From Physcomitrium patens (taxonomy: Eukaryota; Streptophyta; Bryopsida; Funariales; Funariaceae): a DNA stretch of 64,000 nt. Below the pieces are notes generated by a model that searched no databases, was not told the DNA's origin, and saw nothing but the letters and a program-made list of their open reading frames with translations. Both the position numbers and the translations under genes were made by a program. Of the stretch, positions 10,656 through 21,277 are shown in pieces; within the stretch, counting starts at the first letter, position 1, and every line of letters starts with the position of its first letter. The DNA lies in contig NC_037271.1 of assembly GCF_000002425.4 (NCBI RefSeq), positions 10,054,178 through 10,118,177 of the forward strand, written 5' to 3'.

Positions 10656-10839
10656 TAGAGTGTGGATTATCCCTCTGCTTGGAAGTATACTAGCATTTTA
10701 GAGGTTGCGGATTACCCTCCTCTAAATTGATACTTCTTTTGTTACAATATTGGAGTCTTATTCTTCTTGGAGAGAGTGGATTACCCTTTTTCTTGAAGCT
10801 CTTAAGGCATATTAGAGGTTGCAGAGTACCCTCTTCTAA
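10656..10839 (+). promoter_or_regulatory. Array of four leader hairpins, element C
   Basis: Four units share a loop core GYGGATTACCC: 10656-10675 (AGAG/CTCT), 10697-10726 (TTTAGAGG/CCTCTAAA, a perfect 8-bp stem), 10771-10790 (weak stem) and 10812-10839 (TTAGAGG/CTTCTAA, loop changed). All lie between primer site and gag ATG. Confidence 0.65.
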
Positions 10840-10885
10840 ATCAATATTGTCTTCTTGTAGAGTCATTTCTGTCTTTTTTCTTAGA

Positions 10886-11890
10886 ATGGCCGGAGGCCAA
10901 GATATTAGTATGACAGAAAGTTCGGAGTCCAAGTTGGATGCTATCATGAATGCCCTCGCTACGTTATCACAAAGAACTGCAGAGATTGAAGGAGTCGTGG
11001 CAAGGCTTCATAATGATGGAACATCTGGGATGGCACAATCTAGATTGCACTAGCCTCAAACTTCTGCACTTGGAGAAGCAACTTTGCCTCAGGTTCGACA
11101 AGCACCGCTGGTTCTACAACATAAGGAGCCCCGAGTTAGCCTTTCGAATAAGTTCGATGGTACGCATTTCAAGTTTCGAGGATTCGTCAACCAAATCAGG
11201 TTGATAACAGTTTTATAGCTCGAACGCTATCCAACGGAGGAGTCACGTATTGGGCTTGTTGGAACCTTACTTACAGGGCAAGGTCTATCATGGTTTGCCC
11301 CTTTGTTTGAGAAACGATCGTCCATACTAAACAACTTTGAAACCTTTTTGGAGGCATTTGCAGAAGCATTTGGTGAATACGACAAGGTTCGATGGGCTAT
11401 AACAAAGATCCGGTCACTACGACAAGGAATGCGCTCTACATCAGTCTATGAATCAGACTTCAGGCAATTAGCATGCGACATCAATTGGAACAAAGAAGTG
11501 TTGATGAGTCAATTCTATTGGGGTTTAAAAGACGATGTGAAGGATTTGTTGTTAACTCTTCTTGATCTGCAAACGCTCAACGAAGCTATTAGCCAAGCTA
11601 TGAAGTGCGATAATCGCCTATTCCAATGCCACCAAGACCAACGTTCAAGACAACATACGATTTGCTACGTCCCAACTACGTCGGCAAGTAACATGAATTC
11701 ACATTCAGAGGTAGAAGATATACAAATTGATGCAGTACGTGTCAAATCTCTTACTCTAAAAGAAAAAAAGCGACGTATGGAGGAAGGTCTGTGCTTGTAT
11801 TGCGGTAAAGAAGGCCACAAAGTTGGAAACTGTCCCAAGAAGTAAAATTGACGTATTGTCAGGACTAAGGGCACTTTTGTTTAGGAAAAC
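10886..11890 (+). pseudogene. Element C gag
   Basis: The ATG at 10886 opens MAGGQDISMTESSESKLD, also present in D. One frame runs to a TAA at 11843-11845, with earlier TAG stops at 11051 and about 11213. The capsid region is recognisable (LLTGQGLSWFAPLFEKRSS, LRQGMRSTSVYESDFRQLA, FYWGLKDDVKDLLLTL), followed by a complete CCHC knuckle, CLYCGKEGHKVGNCPKK. After the TAA the homologous frame continues to the GGAAAAC junction motif at 11884-11890, where pol takes over in the -1 frame. Confidence 0.85.
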
Positions 11891-14800
11891 GAGGATGCCC
11901 AGCCACAATAGGAACCGTGTGGCTGAACAGTGAAATATCACAACAACAATCAAGTTCCTTTCTTTCTGCTCAACCTGCCCTTTACTTTACAATCCCTTTG
12001 CTTATTGGCCCTCAGAAACTGAGAACCTTAGCATTATTAGATTCAAGAGCATCTGCTTGTTTCTTAGATGAAGAATTTGCGAACCGTCATAAGATCCTTT
12101 TAGTACAAAAATCCAAACCTGTTCACGTTGAGGTCATAGATGGACGATCTTTATTGTCTAGTAGTGTCACCCATGAATCAAAACCTATAGAAGTGACATT
12201 TAAGGGCCATAGTAGTCATATTATTTTCAATATTATTAGAACCCATCAAATCATGTTATTCTTGATCTTTCCTGCTTGGAAAAGCATAACCCATCTATAG
12301 ATTGGAGGTTGCGGAAGATGACCTTTCCCACAAAACCATCCAAGAGCAAGCCTAGTAGAAAACCCCAAATAGAGAAATCCTTATTCATTGGAGCAAGAGC
12401 GTTTATAAGATCGTCCAAGGAAGGCACACCGTTTGTCATTTATGCGACTCCAACTACCGGACAGAAGATCTTGACAGTAAGTATACCAGAGCAATATAAG
12501 GATTTTAAAGACGTGTTTCAAAAGAAGAATGCCGACATGCTACCAGAACATCGACCATATGATTGTACCATAGACTTACAAGAGGGAGCACAACCGCCTT
12601 TTGGCCCAATCTACAATCTATTACAGACGGAGTTGGCGGAGTTGCGGAAGTACATCGATGAGAATCTAGCCAAGAACTTCATCCAACATTCAAAATCGTC
12701 AGCTGGAGCACCCATCTTATTTGTGAAGAAGAAAGATGGCTCGTTGCAGATGTGCGTGGACTATCGAGGCCTCAATAAGGTAACAAAGAAGAATCGTTAC
12801 CCGTTACCTGTTACCCTTGATTTTTGGTCTCTTAGAACAACTTGGACGTGCAAGGATCTTTACAAAAATTGATCTAAGAGGAGCTTACAACCTCATACGA
12901 ATCAAAGAAGGAGATGAATGGAAGATAGCATTTCGTACAAGGTATGGCCATTTTGAGTATAATGTCATGCCCTTTGGTCTTACCAATGCTCCAGCGGTCT
13001 TCCAACATATGATGAATGATATTTTTCAAGAGTTTCTTGACGATTTTGTTGTCATCTACTTCGATGATATTCTAATATTCTCCAAAAATGAAGAAGAGCA
13101 TGAAAAGCACGTTCGTTTGGTCTTAGAGAAACTATGCGAGCGAGGACTATATGTCAAGTTAGAGAAGTATTTATTTCACTAAATGGAGATGGAGTTTTTG
13201 GGATTCGTTGCAACTACGAAAGGCTTGAAGATAGACCCCAAGAAGGTGGAAGCAATCGTGTCTTGGGAGGTTCCAAAGACAGTTAGAGACATACAATGCT
13301 TTCTTGGTTTTGCCAACTTCTATTGGATCTTTATCAAGAATTACTCTCAAGTTGCTGCTCCTCTCACTCGGTTGACATGCAAGGTTAAGCTGAAATGGGG
13401 ACCTCTAGCAGAGAAGGCGTTTCAAGACCTGAAGACCGCATTTATTACGGCTCCAATCTTAGTACATCCAGACTTTATAAAGGCCTTTTATTTACAAACT
13501 GATGCTTCAGATTTTGCTTTGAGAGTTGTACTTTCACAAATGGGAGAAGACAAGAAGCTCCATTTGGTTGCATTCTATTCTCGAAAGTTCTCTGCTGCTG
13601 AAATCAATTATGAGATCCACGATAAAGAACTTCTTGCTATAGTGGATTCTTTCCAAGAATGGCATCACTTTCTTTAAGGAATTACACATCCAGTGACCGT
13701 ATACACAAATCACAAGAATTTGGAGTATTTCATGTTGGCTCAAGTTCTAAATCGATGTCAAGCTTGATGGAGTATGTCGCTATCTAGCTTCGATTTTGTT
13801 ATCACTTATCGACTTGGAAAGCAGCAAGGACTATCTGATGCCTTATCAAGGAGATCATATCTTGTACCAAAGGTTGGAGAAGCAGCGTTTCATCAACAAT
13901 GTATGACGTTGTTGAAGCCAGAGTAATTTTGGCTTTGCGCTATTATTGTGCCAATTGATGCTGACTTCTTGAATTAGGTATGTGTCATGACCATTGAAGA
14001 TTCAATAGCCATTGATATCAAGTAACGTGCCAATGACGACAAGTTCAAGGTGGAAGGAGATCTTTTATACTTTGAGGAGCAGTTGTATATCCCAAAAGGA
14101 CCAGCACGACTCTGAGTTCTTCAATCTCGCCACGATTTTCCAGCTGCGGGATATTTTGGATTCAATAAGACCTTAGAGCTTATTTCTTGAGATTTTTGGT
14201 GGCTTTAAATGTGGAAGGATGTGAAAGATTTTGTCCTCTCCTACGACATCTATTCAAGATCCAAGAATCCTCGGCATCGCCCTTATGGACTCCTATAGCC
14301 ATTGCGGATTCTACATCAACCATGGTCTTCAGTTTCCATAGACTTCATCATGGACCTGCCATCATCGAATTCATTTGACAGCATCTTTGTCGTGGTAGAT
14401 CGACTTACAAAGATGGCGCACTTTGTCTCTTGCAAGAAGACATCGTCTAATGAAGTCACAACAAGGCTCTGTCTTGATAATGTGTATAGATATCATGGAC
14501 TACCAGATGATATTGTATCAGATCGAGGAACCCAGTTCGTATCAAAGTTTTGGAAATCTCTATTTGAGATACTGAAGGTGGATATCAAGCTTTCTTCGAC
14601 TTTTCATCCTCAAACTGACGGCCAAACAGAATGGGTGAATCAAGTCTTTGAATAATACTTACGATGCAGCATCAACTATCGACAAGATGATTGGACCACA
14701 TATCTGTCGCTAGCCGAGTTTGCACATAATAACACCCTCCATGCATCGACTCAATACACACCATTCTTTTCCAACTATGGATATCATCCAAAGCTTGATT

Positions 14801-15389
14801 TATTGAGTCCATCAACAAATAACAATTAGGAGCTCAAGGATTTGCAAAACAACTATCAGAGCTTCAAAATACATTGAAGCTTCAATTACAATCCACTCAA
14901 GAATCCTACAAGGCATCTGCAGATAGATTTCAGAATCAAGCACCTACTTTCAAAATTGGAAATAAAACATGGCTTCTTTGACGAAATATCAAGACCAAGC
15001 GACCATGTGATAAGTTGGACTATCGAAGATTGGGACTATTTATCATCCAGAAGCAAATCAATCCAGTGGCGTACCATCTGGAATTACCAGCTTTTATGAA
15101 GGTACATCCAGTCTTTCATGTTTCTTTGTTGGAGCCTTATCGAGAGTCGTCTTTTCCTGGAAGAGTGTAATGTCTGCCACCTAGTATTGAGATCGAGAAC
15201 CACGAGGAATATGAGGTTGAAAAGGTGTTGGATTCACGGCGAAGATGGAACAAGTTGGAATATCTTGTTCATTGGTGCGGCTACGACATTAATGAGTGAA
15301 CGTGGGAGCCAACTGAAAATCTCGCCAATGTGCCATAAAAGGTACAGGAGTTTCATCAATAACATTCTCACAAACCTAAGCCGGTTTGA
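11884..15389 (+). pseudogene. Element C pol: protease, RT, RNase H, integrase, chromodomain
   Basis: All pol domains are present but damaged. The protease motif reads ALLDSRASACF, with the catalytic-loop glycine changed to arginine. A 1-base loss near 12242 and a 7-base tandem gain near 12810 (an extra GTTACC-type unit) shift the frame out and back again. RT has CVDYRGLNK and YFDD instead of YLDD. RNase H has QTDASDFALR. The integrase core retains MDLPSS, DRGTQFVSKF and the glutamate in DGQTEW. The chromodomain is recognisable near 15200-15340 ([11 protein letters not shown] in a shifted frame). Stops are numerous after 13677. Compared with D, most stops are C-to-T changes. Confidence 0.88.
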
Positions 15390-15526
15390 CGATAGCTTCC
15401 TTCTGAAGCTTGCTCACCCAAGAATATAAGAAAAGGGGAGAGTACCACCAAAATTCGTAGTTGATGTAGTTATTTTTTCCAAGATAAAGTAGAATTTTTT
15501 TAGTAGCCATAATTTGGTCTTCTGAT

Positions 15527-15880
15527 ATGGATAGCTAAAAGATAGATACTATGCCAGTCAGATTATCTCAACCAACTAGCTCACAAAGGCGACCCCGAGA
15601 TGAAGAACTGCCTACACCACGACGACGATGGAAGATACCGAGTAACCGATCATTGGTGATTGTATTTGAGTTCGAGCCTGCTTACGATGGTTAGCTAGAA
15701 GGCGTGTTTGCAGGACAATTTCACAATGAGAACACGAAAGTTCATGCTTGGTCAGAAGTCGAAGACGTGGGCCACTACCGTTGGCTTTAAGGGCCAATGA
15801 ACTACTTGCCTCGTGAACAATAGTTGGAGTTCATAGCAGACATTATACGACAGATCTTCATTTTCTTGCATTGGTACTGA
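15527..15880 (+). pseudogene. Extra 3' ORF of element C (118 codons, four stops)
   Basis: It aligns codon by codon with the intact 117-aa ORF of D, with the same ATG and terminal TGA positions. Four in-frame stops replace glutamine codons (CAA or CAG turned into TAA or TAG). Conserved blocks SQPTSSQRRPRDEEL, SLVIVFEFEPAYDG, EDVGHYRWL and LEFIADIIRQIFIF remain readable. The function is unknown. Confidence 0.75.
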
Positions 15881-15916
15881 TTAACAACAACATTGCTTCT
15901 CAGAGACCTCGAAGCT

Positions 15917-15930
15917 AAAGGAGGAGGTGA
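15917..15930 (+). promoter_or_regulatory. Polypurine tract of element C
   Basis: AAAGGAGGAGGTGA lies directly before the 3' LTR start TGTTAGGGAC. Confidence 0.85.
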
Positions 15931-16227
15931 TGTTAGGGACATAGTCTTTAGAACCTTCTAGAGACAAGTTTCTAGAACCTTCTAGAAGCAAGTCTCTAGA
16001 ACCTTCTAGAAGCTTCCTAGTTGGTAGAAGTTGCTTGAGAAGCTTCTTAAATAGGAGTATATATTGGAATCGAGGTTGAAGAGTTCTTCAGTCTCAATAA
16101 CACATCTCTTGGAGCTCTAGCTCACCTCTTTGGTGTTGTTCTTGTATTCATCTGATTAATCTAGTTCTTGCCAGTTCTTCTTGAACTTCTTGTTAGATCT
16201 TGAGCCTGTATTTTTGTGTCCATGACA
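15931..16227 (+). repeat. 3' LTR of element C
   Basis: 297 bp, TG...CA, with three successive GAACCTTCTAGAR-type minisatellite units at its start. Confidence 0.9.
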
Positions 16228-16777
16228 TAACTACTCTTTCTAGAACTCGTCTCTAGAAAGAAGAGTTATGTCATGATCATACATATTTATCTAGATAAAA
16301 AATGCTAGATAGAAAATAAATATAGGTAGATTTGATATTATCTTATGGCAAAGCTTTTTAAAAGCTACATAGACTTGTATTTGATTTTATATATATTTAT
16401 AATTGATTGATAGATTAGAAACTTGCCAAAAAGTTATTTATATGTCACATATGTGGATAGCTTATGGTACAAGTTAATGATATAGTATTCATATAAGAAA
16501 CTTATCTTGGAAGTTAAAACATGTGTTAGAAGTCATATTGGACATTGCTGCATAGCTCCTAGTTGGATAATATATATGGAAGAAAAAGTGAAGCCTTCTT
16601 TACTCTTGTCAACGCCTTTTTATTCTTTAGTCTTATTTCAAGACTTTTTAGTCTTCTTGTCTTTAGCAATAGCTATTCTAATACAATATTATACTATCTT
16701 TAAGTAATTCTTAAGTCTTTTTGAGTGATATAAGAATGTATTGAACTTTTAGTTCTTTGAGATTCATATCCTTGACA
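16228..16777 (+). mobile_element. Right part of element F: target repeat, polypurine tract and 3' LTR
   Basis: 16228-16232 is the second TAACT of C. From 16233 the sequence matches the end of the internal region of A (GAACTCGTCTCTAGAA) with a decayed polypurine tract at 16255-16268. 16269-16777 is a diverged family 1 LTR (TGTCATGATC...CCTTGACA, 509 bp), recognisable by GTGAAGCCTTCTTTACTCTTG and TTAGCAATAGCTATTCTA. It confirms that C landed in F. Confidence 0.8.
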
Positions 16778-18876
16778 TTTTAATGTCCCTAATCTTAAAC
16801 ATTATATCATTATCTTCTAGACACGGCTCTCTCAATAATTTATTTATTTATAATATTAATTAGAAAAAAAAAAAAACATAATAAATATAGATAATGAAAT
16901 AATATAAAAAATTCTAAATATAATATAAGAAATATCTTTTATAATCCCAAGGATATTTTGTAGAAGATTTTTTATTCATACCTTTTCTTTCTTGAAGTAG
17001 TTTTTTTTTCAAGTAAGTATTTTTTATAATATTAAAAACATAAATATAATTAATTACTAAAATAGATCTAAATATAAAAAATAATGAATTTTTTTCATAA
17101 GAAAATATTATTTATATTTTTTAACTTAAATATAAAAATAAATTTTTTAAAATATTTGAATAAAAAAATGAGCTACTTTTTTATTTTTTTATATTTACTT
17201 ATGTACATTTTAAGCTTTATATGAAGAGATTATTTTGAGTATCAAACATATTATATCTAAAATAATATTTAAAATATTCTTTACAGTCTTGTTATTGTCT
17301 TATTTCTAGTTTAGTTGTATTATTTCACACATAATCTTCTTATTTTTATAATTTTTGATTTTTTACACTCCTATTCTATGTGATTGTTCTATTTTATAAA
17401 TAACTAAGAAAATCCAAGATAATTCCTTGTCTTAGAAGATGGTCTTTAATTAAGTCTATATAAGATTTAGAAATATTTTCATGTATCATTTGTCACACAA
17501 AATTTTAATTTTGTTATTGAATCTTTTAATATCATATTGATCTTATTATTCTTTGTTCATATTGAGAAAGTTGAGTTATTCCTCATTGTGAGTAACTATT
17601 TAGCATTATAAAATATCATGGTGAAGCAAAAATCTTAAATGAGCATGTAGAAACAAGATATCATAGTTTGAAAGGAAATTGTGGTATGTGTTGTCTTTTA
17701 TAAATATAAAATTGAGTTGCAATCTTAAAATACCTCAAAGGTGTGTATTAGTATCTTTTATATTTTTTTATAATCCTTTATAGATTCTTTATAAAACCTT
17801 GGTTATAATTATAATATTGCATTAGGATTTTTATCACTATATATGAATAATGATGAATTAAGGACTAAATTTCAACAAAAATTTAGATTTTATTTTGAAC
17901 ATTTTTTGTAGCAATGTTATTTGATTTCTATTTTATTTTTCATTAAATAATTTAATTTTTAATTTTTAATATAAAAAATCATATAAGAAAAATTATGATA
18001 AATATTCTTATTCCTTATCAAATATTTTATATGAATTTTCTTACATAGTAGTTATATAGATTTAAGCTACAATAAGTTCAATGCATATATCTTAAGTAAG
18101 TAAGTTCTTCTTTTTAGAGATTTCTTTTCATTGTAATTTTAATAAGTAAAAAATTTTAATATTAATGTAGGATATTTACAGTTTTTTAAAATTTAAATCA
18201 ATCTATTATTTTAAGCTTTTGATTTCTTTGGCTTGTTTTGTCATTTTTCTATATAAGGTGCCAAAATTATTTGTTAATATCACTGTTATATGCAATTGGA
18301 TGGTATACTTGATTAAAAAATTGTTTAAGATCGTGTTGCATTCTTTTGTGACTTTTATATGCTAGAGAAAAAGTAATAAAAAAATTATTGCATTTTTAAT
18401 AAAGACTAGAAGAATTTAATAAAATATATATTTTGATATTGTCAAGTTGTAAATGGAATATTTTACAAATTAAACAATAATTTTGTTCCTAAAATATAAT
18501 ACTTGTAAAATTGCTAATTTATAATCTTTATAGATATTTTTTCTTATTTTAGATAATATCTATCTATCTATTTATCTATTTATTCTAATTTTTTATTAAA
18601 CATATAAATTCTTACAGTCATTTAGTAAAGAAAATATATATTTAAAGTTTTACTATCTATAGAATATAATTAAATATTAAATATAATAAAAAATAATAAT
18701 AGCTAAAATATCATGGCACCATAAAACGAAATTGAATATAATTAAAAAAAATAACATATATCTTAATTATTTTTATAAGCTAATATTTTTTAGGTGTAAT
18801 TTTGAATTTTACTAAAATCAATAGCATTTTTTTTTTTTGCTTTATAACTAACCTTGAATACTATATATTTTACTAA

Positions 18877-18879
<3 letters not shown>

Positions 18880-18914
<35 letters not shown>
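18880..18914. repeat. (AT)n microsatellite
   Basis: About 17 uninterrupted AT units in AT-rich spacer. Confidence 0.95.
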
Positions 18915-18917
<3 letters not shown>

Positions 18918-19158
18918 AAAATTATTTAGGCTTATATTAATAAATATACATAGATTTTTTATAAAATTAATAATAGTATTAATTTATTTTATTATATAAA
19001 TTTCAAAAAACAATCCTCAATACAATAATAATATATTAAAAAAAATACTTTATCAATTAAATGTATATTCTACCTTGTATTTTAAAAAATGCATTATATA
19101 GTTTTTTAAATTGAGACATCCATAGAATTATCCATTCTTTGGATTATTTTTTATTATG

Positions 19159-19159
19159 C

Positions 19160-19187
<28 letters not shown>
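19159..19187. repeat. (AT)n microsatellite
   Basis: About 14 AT units. Confidence 0.95.
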
Positions 19188-19190
<3 letters not shown>

Positions 19191-20440
19191 CAAACATCAT
19201 ATACTAATTAATTCTAAGTAGTATCTAAAAAACTAGATATATTTTAAAATTACAATAAAGTAATAAACTAAAAGAAATATTATAGGTATTTAATTTTAGA
19301 TATTTAAAGTTTTCTAATGTTTATTTTATATTTTTAAATATTTTCTTGAATTTTAAGTACTTCTTGAACATGAAACAACTTCAATTTTATTTTAAAAAAT
19401 AAAAAATAAGACCATGATTACTGTTATTAATTTCTTTTCCAATCATTCAATCACTTTGTTGGTTACACACTACCACTTACATGTGTTTGTAACAATATTC
19501 TACTATCTTATTTTGCTTTGATATATTTTTATTTTTAACTCTACCAATTGGTCTTTTTTAATTAATTTTTTAAATTAAAATAATTTTATTTTTCACTTTT
19601 ATGAAATTCATAATATATATTTACTTAATTTATTAATCTTTTGATATTTTAAGATACTTAATATTATATTTTTAATTAAAATCATTTATTCTTAGTTACA
19701 TTATTATTTATTTATTAGACAGATACTATACCATTTTTTCTATTATTTGTAAGAAAAATATTTTAGACTTTCGGATTAAAGAAAATTAGGAGTCGTCTCT
19801 CAGTATTCTTAGCTTTTAGAATTCCTGTTTTCCTTTTTAAATACTAAGAAATTTTACCGCCACAAGAAAAGATAAAAGTTACAATAAATTTTTAAAATAA
19901 ATAGTATTTAAATAGATAAATAAATATAGAATAAAACTTTCACCATTTTCTAATAAATTCTTGATAGAATTCTTGTTTTTCTTTTTTCTTTTTTCTTTTT
20001 TCTAATGACTTATAATTAGATAATTTTTTTTTTCTAGTTCTGTTTATTTATATTAATAAAGAACGTGTATGAGCGTGGATAACCATGAGTTGGAAATTAT
20101 TCATTTGTGTGTAATGTTTTCAAAGCCACAAAATAAGGAAGAATTGAATATAGTCTTTTTAAAATGACAAAGAATCTTGGTTTAAAATAGAAAATAATTT
20201 CCAAATTCAATCAATACACCAACTAATTTGACTATTTTCAAGTTCCTTTTAAAATAGGTAGCCTAGGTAAGAAAATTTCCACTAGAGAAAATGTCCTTGA
20301 TTTAATTTTAGCTTTGTTTCATTTGTTCCTATTACTATAAAACATAAAAAAATCATTAATCTATTTGCCTTATTTTCTGAGCTATTCTCATCATGTTTAT
20401 CCACTTTTTCTAAAATATTTTTTATTAGATAATTTTCTTT

Positions 20441-21277
20441 AATCGGAAAGTCTCCTCCCGGCCGCCAACAAACGACATCAACTTTGCCGCTGCCGCTGAC
20501 TCTGACGCTGATGCCGCCGCGTTCTCGCGGCAAGAGGGCCGTCGGCAACGCGTGCACCGCGACGTCCTCCGGCGGGCCCCGAGATGCTCGATCCATTGTG
20601 TGATCGATCGAAGCACCAATCGATCGATCGCTTCAATTGCTCGACGATCCATTGCAAGTCTCCGAAGGCCATTGTCTGCGATTTCACAGCCAGTGGTGGT
20701 CATGGGGAAGGGAAGACGTGGCGTGGTGTGAATTGAAATGAGCCTTAATCCTGCAGCATGCAGGAATCTCGGCATGGTCCCCACCAAATTCGGGATCTAC
20801 ACCGAGTGTCCGAGGGCAGAAGAGCACAAGATTCATTTCACTGTCGCTGCGAAAAGCGGAACAAAAGAGATTCAATTCGCTGGAACACGACGTACTAAGT
20901 GGGAAGCAATATGATGAGCATTGTTGTTTGACTCTTCAGGTTTGCACAGCCCACAACGGTTGATGGTAGAGAGAGAGGTAGCTTAAGGTCGGTGGTACGA
21001 CGACGACGATATTTCCCGCGCAGTACTTTTATCGATTCGTTTCCTGATTGCAAGCATTCGCGCAAGCCTGAGAGAATTGTGGGGATTGAATGATTTCGCA
21101 AAGGAATCGGACTTGTTGCAGCGATTGTGAAGATCAAGGTGCTCGTGAACGTGGCTGGAACTTGTACTGGTGGCATGCAGAATCGATGCACACAGCTGGT
21201 GGACTTTTTGGAATCGGAAGGGGAAGTGCCACTGCACATGCTTCCATGTTGGTGAGACGAAACGTGGGAGGGGAAGA
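20441..21277 (+). promoter_or_regulatory. Upstream region of the PHO1-like gene (promoter and 5' UTR, limits unknown)
   Basis: Base composition changes sharply to GC-richer at about 20450 and stays so into the gene. The stretch holds no recognisable protein on either strand. Open frames here are short, overlap on both strands and match nothing known. It probably contains the promoter and leader; I cannot place the transcription start. Confidence 0.4.

Larger units (their letters stand above)
10231..16227 (+). mobile_element. Ty3/gypsy chromovirus, element C (family 2), both LTRs present
   Basis: This 5,997-bp plus-strand element lies inside element F, just upstream of F's polypurine tract, flanked by TAACT. 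The LTRs are unequal (374 and 297 bp) because of repeat-copy changes. The internal order is primer site, hairpin leader, gag, pol in the -1 frame, extra ORF, polypurine tract. Many stops, mostly CAA, CAG or CGA turned into TAA, TAG or TGA, plus several frameshifts make it inactive. By eye the LTRs differ almost only by transitions. Confidence 0.9.
16778..20440. other. AT-rich spacer, no gene recognised
   Basis: Very AT-rich sequence full of short A and T runs and AT microsatellites. I see no long ORF, no domain and no clear retroelement protein. It may contain transposon relics too old to read. Confidence 0.7.

Noticed and set aside
16222-16274. Near-perfect inverted repeat of about 23-bp arms, looking like a MITE or terminator hairpin
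   Set aside because: It is explained by the C LTR end plus TAACT lying next to the decayed polypurine tract and TGTCAT start of the F LTR; an accident of the junction.
20282-20787. Minus-strand ORFs of 104-120 codons upstream of the PHO1-like gene
   Set aside because: They overlap each other in different frames, lack splice or family support and lie in the probable promoter/leader.
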